A stretch of 64,000 nucleotides of DNA from Sphingomonas sp. H160509 (GCF_024124765.2 NZ_JAMXSR020000002.1:2344001-2408000), one strand, 5' to 3'; counted from the first letter of the stretch, positions 1 through 10,710 are shown. Notes: generated by a model from the letters alone, not told the origin. Made by a program: numbers and translations.

Positions 1-1
1 G

Positions 2-3000
2 GAGGGCGCGACGGTCGCCGGGCTGTCGATCTACAGCGGCCTGTGGACCAGTGCCGCGCTCGCCGCGATGCCGCGCGACGTGCCGGTGTTGCGCACGCGG
101 CTTGCCGCGATGAAGGCAAAGTTCGGGTTCGATCCGCGTGGTCATGCCGGCAAGGCGCTAACGCATGCGTTCACTGCGCTGCCGCACGACCTCGTGATCG
201 CGTTCGCACCCGATGCGCTGGAAGACCTTGCGCTGACCGCGATGAGCATCGCAGATCGGCCACGGCCGGCGCTCGTGTTGGTCGAATCGGCGCTCGGGCG
301 GCATCTGTTCGGGTTCGTGTGGTTGCCGCGCGACGATGTCACCACCGGCCGACGGGTCGCGATCGGCGACATGCTGGCCGAGGCCGCGAATGCGAGCGTG
401 CTCAACTGGTCGATTGCGCTGGAGGACGGCGAGGTCGCGATGATCCGCTACACGCTCGATCTGCGCGGCGATGGCCGGATGCCCGACGTCGCGCCGCTCG
501 CGCTGCGGTTGCAGCGGATGGTGCGTGGCTGGGTGTCGGACGTCGAGGCTGCGCTGGTCGAGACGTTGCCGCCGCCACGCGCTGCGCGTCTTGCGCTCAA
601 ATGGGCGGCGGCGTTCCCGCAGAACTACCGCAACCTCAGCACGCCCGCCGAGGCCGCCGAGGATATCCAGCGGATCGCCGCGCTGGCCGATACGGACGCG
701 CGTGGCGTGCGCCTTGTTCCGGGCGAAGCCGGCGCCGATCCGCAGTTGAAGATCTACAAGCTCGGCGGGGCGCTCCCCCTGTCGGACGCGGTCCCGGTGC
801 TGGAGAATTTCGGCTTCCGCGTGATCGGCGAACTGCCGACGCGGTTGCGCGACGACAGCGTGCCGTTCGTGCATGACTTCGTGCTGGAAGCGAACGACGC
901 CGCGCAGCAGAGCGACGCCCCCGTACTCGAAGGCGCGATCGCAGCGGTGCTGGAAGGCGCCGCCGAGAACGATGCGTTCAACCGGCTGATCGTCGAACTC
1001 GGCATGCGGCCCGAGGCGATCGTGCTGTTCCGCGCGTGGTTCCGGTATCTGCGCCAGGCGGGGCTTCCGTATGGTTTGACCACCGTGGTCGACGCGTTGC
1101 GGCGTGCGCCGAAGGTTGCGGCCGCTCTTATCGCGCGGTTCACCGCAGTCCATCATCCGGAGCACCCGGGTAATGCGATCGAGGCGGACCAGGCGATCGA
1201 AGCCGGGCTCGACGCGGTCACCGCGATCGACGACGATCGCATCCTGCGTGCGTATCGCAACCTGATCGCGGCGACTCTGCGGACCAACGCGTTCACGCCT
1301 GCAGCGTCGGAAGCGCTCGCGTTCAAGCTCGACAGCCACCTGATCCCCGGCCTCCCCGCCCCCGTGCCGTGGCGCGAAGTCTGGGTCTATTCGCCGCGCG
1401 TCGAGGGTATCCACCTCCGCGCCGGCCCGGTCGCACGCGGCGGCCTGCGCTGGTCCGACCGTCGCGACGATTTCCGCACCGAAATCCTCGGGCTGATGAA
1501 GGCACAGCGCGTCAAGAACGCGGTCATCGTGCCGACCGGTGCGAAGGGTGGCTTCTATCCCAAGCAACTCCCTGCACCGTCGAACCGCGACGCATGGCTG
1601 GCCGAGGGCACGGATAGCTACCGGATCTTCATCCGCACCTTGTTGTCGATCACCGACAACATCGTCGAGGGCGAGGTCGTCCATCCGGACGGCGTGACGA
1701 TCCTCGACGGCGAGGACCCGTATTTCGTGGTCGCGGCGGACAAGGGCACCGCGACGTTCAGCGACGTGGCGAACGCCCTCGCGCTCGAACGCGGCTATTG
1801 GCTGGGCGACGCGTTCGCCTCCGGTGGCTCGGTCGGGTACGATCACAAGGCGATGGGGATTACCGCCAAGGGCGCATGGCTGAGCGTCCAGCGGCACTTC
1901 GCCGAACGCGGGCTCGACGTGCAGAGCGAGAGCATCACCGTCGTCGGCTGCGGCGACATGTCGGGCGACGTGTTCGGCAACGGCATGTTGTTGTCGAAGA
2001 CGCTGAAGGTCATCGCGGCGTTCGACCACCGCCACATCTTCCTCGATCCCGATCCCGATCCGGCGACCAGCTGGGACGAGCGCAACCGGATGTTCGCGCT
2101 GCCGCGGTCGAGCTGGGCGGACTACGACGTCAGCCTGATCTCGAAGGGCGGCGGCGTGTTCGCGCGCACCGCCAAGGTCGTGAAGCTGTCGACTGAGGTG
2201 CAGGCTGCACTTGGTGTAACCGCGAGCGAGATGGAGCCGGGCGCGCTCATTTCGGCGATCCTCAAGGCGCCGGCGGACCTACTCTGGTTCGGCGGCATCG
2301 GCACCTATGTGAAGTCGGCGGCGGAAGCGAACGTCGCGGTCGGCGATCCGGCCAACGACCGCCTCCGCGTCAACGCCGAGGATCTGCGCGTGATCGCGAT
2401 CGGCGAAGGCGCGAACCTGGGCGTCACGCAGGCCGCGCGCATCGCGTTTTCGGCACGCGGCGGGCGGATCAACACCGACTTCATCGACAATTCGGCGGGC
2501 GTCGACTGCTCGGATAACGAGGTCAACATCAAGATCGCGCTCAACCGCGAGATGATAGAAGGGCGGCTCGACTATGAGGACCGCAACACGCTGCTTGCCA
2601 GCATGACCGACGACGTCGCGCATCTGGTCCTGGAGGACAACCGCCTCCAGACGCTGGCGCTGTCGATCGCCGAGGCGGACGGTGCGGTCGCGGTGCCGAG
2701 CTATGTGCGTGTGATCGAGATCTTCGAGGGTGGCGGTCGGCTCGATCGTGCGGTCGAGGGGCTGGCGTCGAACGACATCCTGTTGCGGCGCGGGCAAGAT
2801 GGTTTGGGGCTCACGCGACCTGAGCTGGCAGTGCTGCTGGCGACCGCCAAGCTCGGGTTGCAGGACGCGATCGAGCATAGCGACATCGCGAAGGACGACG
2901 CACTCAAGCCCGACCTGTACGCCGCCTTCCCGGCGGCGATGCGCGAGCGGTTCGGGACGGCGATCGACGAGCATCGGCTGCGGCCCGAGATCGTCGCGAC

Positions 3001-3811
3001 CAAGCTCGCCAATCGGATCGTCAACCGGCTGGGCATCCTCTACCCGTTCGAACTGGCGGAAGAGGAAGGCGCGGCGATGGGCGATATCGCGGCGATGTTC
3101 GTCGTCGCCGAGCGCCTGTTCGACCTGCCGGCCTTGTGGGCGGAGATCGAAACGGCCGTAATGCCCGAGGCGGCACGGATCGCGCTGTTCGACGAAGTGG
3201 CGGTCGCGACTCGCTCGCAGATCGCCGACCTGTTGCGCGTGTCGGCGCCTGGCGCCGTACCGGGCGAAGTCCTCGCGCGATTGGCGAAGGGCATCACGCA
3301 GCTCGACAGCCAGACCGCGGCGTTGCTGCTCGAGGAGGCGAGCGCGCAGAGCAGTCGCATCGCGGGGCAGCTCGAAGCGGTCGGCGCGCCGGGTGATCTG
3401 GTGCGGAAGGTCGTTCGCCTGTTCGAGATGGACGGCGCGGTCGGGCTGGCGGATCTCGGCGAGCGGATGGCGCTCGACGAGGCGGTGGTGACGCGGGCGT
3501 TCACGCATCTGGGGCAGGCGCTGGGGCTCGATTGGGCGCAGGCGAATGCGGCGCGGATCAGTCCGACCGATCCCTGGGAGCGGCTGCTGGTCGCCGGGCT
3601 GGCGCGCGATTTCCAGCAGTTGCGGCTGGAGTTCCTGGCGCGGTGCGGGGCGCAGGATCCGCAGGGTGCGGTCGAGAAGTGGCTGCTGACGAATGCCACG
3701 CGGGTCGCGCAGTTCAAGGCGGTGATCGACCGCGCGCGCCATGCGGCGGTGCCGAACGCGGCGATGCTGGCGCAGATCGCCGGGCAAGCGCGGGTGCTGC
3801 TGGGGCGCTAA
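2..3811 (+). CDS. NAD-dependent glutamate dehydrogenase, large type (5' end missing)
   Basis: Cytoplasmic enzyme that oxidises glutamate to 2-oxoglutarate and ammonia with NAD. The reading frame is open from base 2, so the N-terminus lies outside the window; about 1,270 residues are visible, against roughly 1,550-1,600 for this bacterial family (Bac_GDH). The catalytic core is clear near base 1430-1560: a GGLRWSDRRDDFR segment, then VKNAVIVPTGAKGGF, which carries the substrate-binding lysine. A glycine-rich nucleotide-binding stretch (VVGCGDMSGDVFGNG) follows near base 1940. The long C-terminal helical domain is intact to the TAA. No frameshift is seen, unlike many neighbours. A palindromic repeat follows the stop codon. 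The identification is firm; the size class is inferred from the visible length. Confidence 0.96.
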   Translation, partial: EGATVAGLSIYSGLWTSAALAAMPRDVPVLRTRLAAMKAKFGFDPRGHAGKALTHAFTALPHDLVIAFAPDALEDLALTAMSIADRPRPALVLVESALGRHLFGFVWLPRDDVTTGRRVAIGDMLAEAANASVLNWSIALEDGEVAMIRYTLDLRGDGRMPDVAPLALRLQRMVRGWVSDVEAALVETLPPPRAARLALKWAAAFPQNYRNLSTPAEAAEDIQRIAALADTDARGVRLVPGEAGADPQLKIYKLGGALPLSDAVPVLENFGFRVIGELPTRLRDDSVPFVHDFVLEANDAAQQSDAPVLEGAIAAVLEGAAENDAFNRLIVELGMRPEAIVLFRAWFRYLRQAGLPYGLTTVVDALRRAPKVAAALIARFTAVHHPEHPGNAIEADQAIEAGLDAVTAIDDDRILRAYRNLIAATLRTNAFTPAASEALAFKLDSHLIPGLPAPVPWREVWVYSPRVEGIHLRAGPVARGGLRWSDRRDDFRTEILGLMKAQRVKNAVIVPTGAKGGFYPKQLPAPSNRDAWLAEGTDSYRIFIRTLLSITDNIVEGEVVHPDGVTILDGEDPYFVVAADKGTATFSDVANALALERGYWLGDAFASGGSVGYDHKAMGITAKGAWLSVQRHFAERGLDVQSESITVVGCGDMSGDVFGNGMLLSKTLKVIAAFDHRHIFLDPDPDPATSWDERNRMFALPRSSWADYDVSLISKGGGVFARTAKVVKLSTEVQAALGVTASEMEPGALISAILKAPADLLWFGGIGTYVKSAAEANVAVGDPANDRLRVNAEDLRVIAIGEGANLGVTQAARIAFSARGGRINTDFIDNSAGVDCSDNEVNIKIALNREMIEGRLDYEDRNTLLASMTDDVAHLVLEDNRLQTLALSIAEADGAVAVPSYVRVIEIFEGGGRLDRAVEGLASNDILLRRGQDGLGLTRPELAVLLATAKLGLQDAIEHSDIAKDDALKPDLYAAFPAAMRERFGTAIDEHRLRPEIVATKLANRIVNRLGILYPFELAEEEGAAMGDIAAMFVVAERLFDLPALWAEIETAVMPEAARIALFDEVAVATRSQIADLLRVSAPGAVPGEVLARLAKGITQLDSQTAALLLEEASAQSSRIAGQLEAVGAPGDLVRKVVRLFEMDGAVGLADLGERMALDEAVVTRAFTHLGQALGLDWAQANAARISPTDPWERLLVAGLARDFQQLRLEFLARCGAQDPQGAVEKWLLTNATRVAQFKAVIDRARHAAVPNAAMLAQIAGQARVLLGR

Positions 3812-3816
3812 CTGCT

Positions 3817-3974
3817 GTCCCTCTCCCCTGCGGGGAGAGGGGAGGGGCCCGCGTGCTCTTGCGCGTGGGAGGGTGAGGGGAATGGGGCTCGGGACGCGAG
3901 TCCCCACCACCCCTCACCCTTCCGTCGCCGAGAGGCTCCTCCTTCCCTCTCCCCAAAGGGGCGAGGGAGACTGG
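3817..3974. repeat. Palindromic repeat doublet, family A
   Basis: Two inverted GC-rich palindromes (CTCTCCCCTGCGGGGAGAG on the left, CTCTCCCCAAAGGGGCGAG on the right) bracket a spacer containing GGGTGAGGGG and its complement CCCCTCACCC. The whole unit is itself an imperfect inverted repeat, as in REPIN-type elements. It lies between two convergent genes, so its transcript could fold into a long hairpin and end both. A second copy is at 20810-20912. Confidence 0.8.
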
Positions 3975-5093
3975 CTACGTCGCCCGCCGCGCTGCCAGCT
4001 CCGCCTTCCACTTCCGCGCGCGCCACCACATGATCACGCCGGTCACCGCCAGCACCGCGGGCAATACCCCGCCCAGAAAAATCACGATTTGCCACAGAGC
4101 ACCCATGTCGGTGCCATCGTGGATCCGTCGCATCAACCGCGCCACGCCGCCCTGAGGCCGCGCGGGTGCGGCGGTCGCGCCGCCGGTGTCGTCCGCAACC
4201 TTCACCCCGATCGGCGCGCCGCCGCCCTGGCCCCTGCCCTGAAACGTTACTGTCCAGTCCGCGCTGAGGTCGGTCGGCCAGGTTACGCTCCGCAACGGTG
4301 CATTGTCGACGATGCCGCGGGCCTTGCCGATCGCCACCGCCAGTGGCTGCGCGGGCGACGCCAGCGGTTTCGCGCGCATCATCGCGCCGCGATCGGGCCC
4401 CCCTCTCGGCCGCGACGTCTCACCCGTGAGCTTCCCGAAGAATTGCGGGAACGAGATCCACGCGCCGGTCAGCGACAGCACGAACAGCGGCAGCGCGATC
4501 CAGAAGCCGAACAGGTGATGCAGGTTGGTCTCAACGTCGCGGTGCCGTCGGAACCGCAACCCGCGCGTCCACTTGCCCACCGTCGGCCACCACAGCCACA
4601 GGCCGGTAAAGCACGACACCATCATCGCAACGCCGATCCAGCCGACGATCGAGCGTCCGATGCCGGGCAGTTGCAGGCTCCCGTGCAGGACGTGGAGGAA
4701 CCGCACGAGCCCGCCGTTCGACGGCGACACCTCCAGCACGCGCGCCGTCGGTGGATCGAGATACACCATCATCCGCTGGGGAGGCCCCGGCCGGGTCGGC
4801 GCGCTGGCTGAGCTGGCCGCAACGACCACCGGACCGCCGTCGTCGGGCATCGTCAGCGTCGCGATCCGCTCGCCATGCTTCAACGTAGCGCGCGCCGCCG
4901 CGACATAGCTGTCGGGCCCGATCACGGTCCTCCCCGAGACCGCATAGCGCGCCGGATCGACGATCCGGTCGAGTGCGTCATGCCACACCAGCGCCGCGCC
5001 GCTGAGCGACAGCGGGATGATCAGGATCGCCAGCACCAGCCCGATCCACTTGTGGACCTGGAACCACGCGCGCCGCATCGCCAGCTTGTTCAT
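3975..5093 (-). CDS. PepSY-associated TM helix protein
   Basis: Inner-membrane protein of the PepSY_TM family, 372 residues. Four hydrophobic segments are visible: residues about 17-38 (WIGLVLAILIIPLSLSG), 150-175, 195-220 and 330-355, with two periplasmic PepSY-like regions between them. Proteins of this family are often encoded beside TonB-dependent siderophore receptors and are suspected to be ferric-siderophore reductases. Here it follows the receptor and a PiuC-type hydroxylase on the same strand, which supports an iron role. A 189-base gap holding a repeat separates it from the hydroxylase gene, so co-transcription is likely but not certain. The reading frame is intact. The biochemical function is inferred from context. 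Confidence 0.85.
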   Translation of the reverse strand: MNKLAMRRAWFQVHKWIGLVLAILIIPLSLSGAALVWHDALDRIVDPARYAVSGRTVIGPDSYVAAARATLKHGERIATLTMPDDGGPVVVAASSASAPTRPGPPQRMMVYLDPPTARVLEVSPSNGGLVRFLHVLHGSLQLPGIGRSIVGWIGVAMMVSCFTGLWLWWPTVGKWTRGLRFRRHRDVETNLHHLFGFWIALPLFVLSLTGAWISFPQFFGKLTGETSRPRGGPDRGAMMRAKPLASPAQPLAVAIGKARGIVDNAPLRSVTWPTDLSADWTVTFQGRGQGGGAPIGVKVADDTGGATAAPARPQGGVARLMRRIHDGTDMGALWQIVIFLGGVLPAVLAVTGVIMWWRARKWKAELAARRAT

Positions 5094-5167
5094 TATCTAC
5101 TCCCTGTGTGGGGAGCGTGGCATGGGGGGCCGGCTCAAGTCCACAACCCTTGCCACACAGGCAACAT

Positions 5168-5282
5168 GCTCCCCTCCCCTGGAAGGGAGCGGTTGGGGGT
5201 GGGTTGGCCTAATTTGGTCGCGGCACTCGCTATGCGGAAACCGACCCACCCCCTGCCCCCCTTTCAGGGAGGGGAGCAGAAG
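5168..5282. repeat. Palindromic repeat doublet, family D
   Basis: An inverted pair: left part with CTCCCCTGGAAGGGAG followed by GGGGGTGGGTTGGCC, right part with its near-complement CCGACCCACCCCC and a second palindrome. It fills the gap between the PepSY and PiuC genes. A closely similar copy is at 32038-32156. Confidence 0.75.
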
Positions 5283-5967
5283 TCAGGCGTCCGCCCAGCG
5301 GCGAAGGAGGTTGTGGTACACGCCGGTCAGCCGCACCGTCGCCGGATCGCCCTGCCCTTGTGCGGCGGCGACCGCCTGCACGCCCTGGTCGAGATCGAAC
5401 AGGATCCGCCGCGCGCCGTCGTCGCGAACCATCGACTGGAGCCAGAAGAACGACGCGGTGCGTACCCCGCGCGTGACCGGCGTCACCCGGTGCAGGCTCG
5501 ATGCCGGGTAGAGGGACCATATGCCCGGCGGGTAGCTTGACCGACTGTGGGCCGAACTGGTCCTCGATCACCAGTTCGCCGCCGTCGTAGGTCGCGGGGT
5601 CGTCGAGGAAGAGCGTTGCGGACAGGTCGCTGCGGATGCGGAAGTCGGTGCCGCGCTTCATCCGGATCGCGTTGTCGACGTGCAGCCCGAAATCCTGTCC
5701 GCCGGCATAGCGGTTGAACAGCGGCGGGAACACTTTCAGCGGGAGCGCCGCCGCCACGAACAAGGCCGATCGCCCGAGCGCGTCGAGCACGATCCCACCA
5801 GCCTCGCGCGCGGCGGCAGAGTCCTCGGGCAGTTGCTCGTTGCGCTTGGCGAGCGCGCTTTGCGGCCCCGACGTGGCGTTGCCGTCGATCCACTCGGCGT
5901 GGTCAATCAGCGCGCGGACACGGGCGACGCCGGCAGCATCGAGGACGTCGGGGATCGCGATCAACAT
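5283..5967 (-). CDS. piuC: PKHD-type Fe(II)/2-oxoglutarate hydroxylase, PiuC-like (frameshifted)
   Basis: Member of the Fe(II)/2-oxoglutarate dioxygenases associated with siderophore receptors (PiuC/YbiX family), about 227 residues once repaired. The N-terminal 170 residues read from the ATG at 5967 and contain the first iron ligands in LHVDNA and the GGELVIED strand. The distal histidine and the arginine that binds 2-oxoglutarate are in [10 protein letters not shown], but this part is in another frame. One extra base in the GGGA run near 5511-5515 explains the break: without it the sequence runs on as [15 protein letters not shown]. The gene begins 58 bases after the receptor gene. Its substrate is unknown in the family. 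It is very likely intact in the organism. Confidence 0.88.
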
Positions 5968-6025
5968 GGCTTCACCCTAGAATGCGGCGGCGATACCGGC
6001 AATCTGCCCGCATCGCCGCCCAGCC

Positions 6026-8541
6026 TCACAGGCTGTAGAACAGGGTCAGCCGCACCGAGCGCGCCTCGCCCGGCGTCGCCCAGCCATTGTTGCGGATGCC
6101 GGTGTAATATTTCTCGTTGGTGAAGTTCTGCACGTTGAGCTGCGCGGTCAGGCCGTTGCCGACGGTGTACGACAGGAACGCGCGATGCGTCAGGTAGTCC
6201 GCCGAGTGGAAGACGGGAGTCACCACGGTCGTCGGCGCGAGTGGGGGTGGCCAGCGCGCTGTTGTTGAGCGCGAACGCCCCCTGATAGGTCAGGCCGTAA
6301 CCGAGCTGGAGGCCGAACGGCAGCGTGTAGGTCGTGAACAGGCTGCCCGAATGCTTCGGCGTGTTGGTGAGCTGCTGGTCCTTCTGCGGATCGAGCACCG
6401 CTGCGGAGTTGCCGCACGGATTGGTGATCGTCGTCGTGATCGTCGTCGGAGTGGTGACCGTCGTGCTTCGCGTACCCGGATTGTCGAGACAGAAGTTCGA
6501 CACGCTCTGCAACACCTTGCCATCGAGATAGGTGTAGTTGGCAAAGATCGACCAGGCCTTCGACACGCTGCCGCTGGCACCCAGCGCAATGCCGTCGACG
6601 CGCGACCGGCCATCGGTGACGCCAAGCGTCGTCACGATCGGGTCGTTGGTGGCGACGCGGTAGTTGGTGCGTTCGTTGCGGAACAGTGCGGCAGTCAGCT
6701 GCAGCTTGCGCCCGAACAGGTCGGCCTTCGCGCCGATCTCGTAGTTGACCGCCTTTTCAGGCTGCACGTCGCACGGATCGACCGTACCCGCCCCCGCGCC
6801 GCCGATAGCTGGCGTCCCGATCAGCGTCCCGCAACCGAGCCGCACCGTCGCCGAGGTTGGCGTGGTGGAATTGCCGTAGGACGCATACAGGCTGACCGTC
6901 TCGATCGGCTTGAAATTGATGCCGCCGCGGTACGAGAACAGCGTTTCGTCGCTCGTCTGGTTCAGGCCGCGGGTATAGGTGCCAAGCGTCGCGGGGATCG
7001 TTACCGCCGTCGAAAAAGTATCCGCACGGAAGGTCCCCTTAGCGTGTTCGTAGCGCAGGCCAAAATTCGCCTCGATCTGCGGAATGATCTTGATCGTGTC
7101 GAATGCGTACACGGCGGCGTTGCTGGTCGTACCCTGCGACCGGCCCGATTCGATGAAGTTGAACGCCCCAGTATAGTCGGTGTTCGGATTGGCGAGATTG
7201 ATCGGCTGCTGGGCGACCGTCGTACCGTCCGCGGTACGCAGCGTGTTGCCCGTGACGATCGTGTAATCTTCTTGCGAGAGCGACGCGCCGAGTACCAGCG
7301 TATGCTCAAGCCCAGCGGTATCAAACACCGCCCGGAAATCGGTCTGGTTGTAGAGGGATCTGGTTTTCCTGGTTCCGCACGAACCCGCGCGGACCGCTTG
7401 GGATGTAGGATCCCAGCTGCTGCGCGGGCGTGCAGGCTAGCGGTGTCGTGGACACGTTGGACGTGGCGATCGGCTGGAACCCGGTCGAAAGGCAGAACCC
7501 GTTCGGGTTCGGGGCCTGCGGTGCACTGGTCAGCGAATCCTGCTGGACGCGCTGCCAGCGGCTCAGGTTGCGGATCGAGACCTTGTCGGAGAAGCTGTGG
7601 CTGACCGTCGCGGTCGCCTGGTCGACGGTGATGTCCTGCTTGTCGAGATTGCGGATGCCGTAATAGGCGGAGTTGTCGGCACCCGGCAGCGGCCCGTTGT
7701 TCACCGCATTGCGGAAGTACGGCACGCCATAGACGGGGACGTTCTCGTCCTCCTGATGCAGATATTGCAGCGTCAGGCTGGTCGGGCCCTCGACGCCGAC
7801 GATCAGCGACGGTGCGACCGCCCAGCGCTTATTGTTTTCGACATCGCGGCCGGGAATGTCGTTCTTGTGCGCGACCGCATTGAGGCGGACCGCGACGAGG
7901 TCGCTGACCCGGACGTTCGAATCGAGCGTGGTGCGGTAGTAATCGTCGGTGCCGACGCCGCCGGACACGACCGTCAGCGTCTCCGCCTGCGGGCGCTTGG
8001 TGATGAGGTTGATCGTGCCGCCGACCGATCCGCCGCCGCCGAACACGCTGTTCGCGCCGTTGTAGACCTCGACCTGTTGTAGGTTGAACGTCTCGCTGCG
8101 GCTATACTGCGCGCTGTCGCGGACGCCGTCGATCGTGATGTCGTTGTTGGCGGAATAGCCACGCAGGTTGATGCTGTCGCCGTATCCGCCGCCGCCTTCG
8201 CCTGCACCGAAGGTGATGCCTGGAATCGTCTGCAACACGTCGCGCAAGGTGAGCAGGTTCTGCTTGCGGATCGTCTGGTCGCCGATGATCGTAACCGTCT
8301 GCGTCGTGTCGAGCAGGCTGCGCGTCGCCTTCGGGCTCTCCAGCGTGGTCGCGGGAACGGTCTTGCCGTTGACGACGATTTCGTCGCGGTTGAGCTGTTT
8401 TTCCTGGTCGTCGGCCGCGTGGACCTTTGCCGATTCAGCTGGGCGATCGGCGGCGTAGGCTGGTGCGCTGGCAATGAACCCTACGCACGAGAGCGCCAGA
8501 AATGCAGGCGCGGCGGACGAACGCGACGAAGGACCAGACAT
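6026..8541 (-). CDS. TonB-dependent catecholate siderophore receptor, Fiu-like (two frameshifts)
   Basis: Outer-membrane receptor for iron-siderophore uptake, about 838 residues after repair. It starts at the ATG at 8541 with a signal peptide ending near APAYA. Then come a TonB box (DEIVVNG), a plug domain containing the family strings LRDVLQTIPGITFGAGEGG and VEVYNGANSVFGGGGSVGG, and a 22-strand-type barrel ending in the aromatic signature LFYSL. Two one-base errors split it: one in the CCAGATCCC region near 7355-7363 and an extra base in the G run at 6242-6246. Placement before piuC and a PepSY gene matches the Fiu/PiuA group. Two Fur-like palindromes precede the gene. Iron-catecholate specificity is inferred. 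Confidence 0.9.
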
Positions 8542-8570
8542 GCGAAACCCCTTATTGTTGCGGGTTCGCT

Positions 8571-8616
8571 ATTGAGAGTCGTTCTCACTGTCAACGCTAT
8601 TGCGACTAATTCTCAT
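8571..8616. promoter_or_regulatory. Two tandem Fur-box-like palindromes
   Basis: Just upstream of the siderophore receptor start lie two 15-base sites with the pattern TGAGA-N5-TCTCA. The site at 8573-8587 is perfect (TGAGAGTCGTTCTCA). The site at 8601-8615 has one mismatch (TGCGACTAATTCTCA). Their spacing is 28 bases, and both have an AT-rich or mixed core. This resembles Fur-binding sites in proteobacteria and fits iron-repressed expression of the receptor operon. Regulator identity is inferred from context. Confidence 0.6.
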
Positions 8617-8847
8617 GGGGCGTTTGAGAACAGCCATGATCTCAAGGCGCTAGCGAGATTGGGGGGGATTTTCGGCCAAGATACGTATCGCGTCGATCTC
8701 TGCGACCAGCGCAGACAAGGGCAACGCAAGGCGCGCCGCAGCGGCCTCCAGCGCTTGCCAGAAGATGGGTTCGAGGCTGATGGACGTCTGGTGGCCTGCA
8801 ATCGTCATCGAGCGCTTGACGGGTCCGTGGAACCCGCCCGCGGGCAC
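8613..8847 (-). CDS. Ribbon-helix-helix domain protein (frameshifted)
   Basis: Small protein of the RHH_4 type, about 77 residues after repair. The diagnostic part is VKRSMTIAGHQTSISLEP followed by an amphipathic helix with LSALVAEIDAIR and the ending NLASALRSWLFSNAP. An extra base in the seven-G run at 8659-8665 shifts the last 20 residues. The start is uncertain: GTG at 8847 is preferred because related proteins begin 10-15 residues before KRS, but GTG 8871 and ATG 8808 are also in frame. It lies 31 bases after the cobT stop and ends inside the second Fur-like site of the receptor. Family members are usually annotated as putative DNA-binding proteins. No target is known. Confidence 0.7.
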
Positions 8848-8878
8848 CGTAATGCCGCCGCCCGCGGTCACCGACGGA

Positions 8879-10706
8879 TCATTCGGTATCGAACAGCGAG
8901 GCCAACTGCTCGATGATCGTGCCACCAAGCTGCTCGACGTCCATGATCGTGACGGCGCGCGCGTAATAGCGGGTGACGTCGTGGCCGATGCCGATCGCGA
9001 CGAGTTCGACCGGCGACTTGCTTTCGATCCAGCCGATCACTTGGCGCAAATGGCGCTCCAGATACGAACCGGAGTTCACGCTGAGCGTCGAATCGTCGAC
9101 CGGCGCGCCATCGCTGATCACCATCAGGATGCGACGTTCCTCGGGCCGCGCGACGAGGCGTGCATGCGCCCACATCAGCGCTTCGCCGTCGATATTCTCC
9201 TTCAGCAACCCCTCGCGCATCATCAGGCCGAGCGAGTTGCGCGCGCGGCGCCACGGCTCGTCCGCGCGCTTGTAGACGATGTGGCGGATGTCGTTGAGCC
9301 GCCCCGGCTGCGGCGGACGCCCAGCGGCGAGCCAGGTTTCGCGCGACTGCCCGCCCCTTCCACGCGCGCGTGGTAAAGCCGAGGATCTCGGTCTTCACGC
9401 CGCAGCGCTCCAGCGTGCGTGCGAGGATGTCCGCGCTGATCGCCGCGATCGAGATCGGGCGGCCGCGCATCGATCCGGAATTGTCGATCAGCAACGTCAC
9501 AACCGTGTCCCGGAAATCGGTCTCGCGCTCGGCCTTGTAGCTCAGCGACAGAGTCGGGTTGACGATCACGCGCGCCAGCCGCGCCGCGTCGAGGATACCC
9601 CTCCCTCCTGGTCGAAATCCCACGACCGCGACTGCTGCGCCATCAGCCGCCGCTGGAGCCGATTGGCAAGCTTCGACACGGTTGATTGCAAGTGCACGAG
9701 TTGCTGGTCGAGATAGCCGCGCAGCCGCGCCAGTTCGTCGGCGTCGCATAGCTCGGTGGCGGCGATCACCTCATCGAACTGCGTCGTCCAAGGCTTGTAG
9801 TCGAACGCGCCGCCCATATCGGCAAAGGGGCGGTTCGGGCGGACCGGCTGCATGCCTTCCTCGCCATCGTCACCGGGCTCGCCGTCGATGTCGTCCATCG
9901 ACTCGTCGCTCTGCTCCTGGCCGTCGCTTTCCTCATTCTGCTGCTCGGACTGTTCGCCGCGCGCCTCGACTTCGCCCTGGCCGTCCTCGCCTTGGTCGTC
10001 GCCTTCGTCGCCCTCGTCCTGCTGCTGCTCGTCGGTGCCCTCGTCCTCGGAGCCGCCTTCGTCGCTCTCCTCGGGGACCTGATCGCCTTCGACGAGTTCC
10101 AACTCCTGCAGCATTTTCCGCGCAAGGCCCTGGAATGCCTTCTGGTCGTCGAGCGCATAGGCCAGCGCATCGAGGTCGGTCTTGCTCTCGATCCACTCGC
10201 GGACCAGCGCGAGGCCGGGCGCGGCGATCGCGGGGGATTCCAGCCCGGTCAGCCGCTCGCGCACCATCAGGCCGAGCGCGGTCGACAGCGGCACTTCGTC
10301 GCGATTGCGCGCGCGCGTAATGGGATCCGCCCGCAGCCGCACGTCGAGCGCGCTTTCTAGGTTCTCGGTGATGCCGGCATAACCACGCGAGCCGAGTGCC
10401 TCGACTCGTGCGGTTTCGACCGAATCAAACACGGCGCGCGCAACCGCCTCGACCGGCGCCGCACGGTTGTGCAGCGCGATGTCGTGATGCTTCAATCGCA
10501 GCGCGAAGCCGTCCGCGAACCCACGCGCCTCGGCGACCTGCTCGAGCGGCAGGGCACGCGCGGGCATCGGCACCTTAATGTGCTTGCCCGACTGCGTCGG
10601 TGCGTCCGCGGTGAAGGCGAGTTCAACCTCCGGCTCCTCCGAGATCGCACGCGCCGTGCCGGCAAGAACCGCCTTGAAGCGATCGAGAGGGGGTTTCGTT
10701 GGCCAA
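8879..10706 (-). CDS. cobT: Cobaltochelatase subunit CobT (three frameshifts)
   Basis: CobT is the large accessory subunit of the aerobic cobaltochelatase (with CobS and CobN), which inserts cobalt into hydrogenobyrinate a,c-diamide. After repair the protein has about 608 residues. Domains in order: N-terminal region ([15 protein letters not shown]), a central highly acidic Glu/Asp/Gln stretch (about residues 210-270) typical of CobT, and a C-terminal von Willebrand A domain whose metal site is DNSGSMRGR. The probable start is TTG at 10706, four bases after the cobS stop. Single-base errors are inferred at 10688-10692 (missing base), 9597-9604 and 9351-9358 (extra base). The gene forms an operon with cobS. 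CobN is not in the window. Confidence 0.9.
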
Positions 10707-10710
10707 AGGT

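Noticed and set aside
158..3910. Long open frames on the minus strand opposite glutamate dehydrogenase
   Set aside because: They mirror the codon pattern of the real gene in GC-rich DNA, contain no recognisable domain and are very rich in Arg and Asp. The same applies to long antisense frames at 39252-41084, 44335-46245 and 55262-56365.
6026..8541. TonB receptor genes as pseudogenes
   Set aside because: The breaks are one-base changes in short runs and the protein on both sides is fully conserved, the same pattern as in essential genes of the window.
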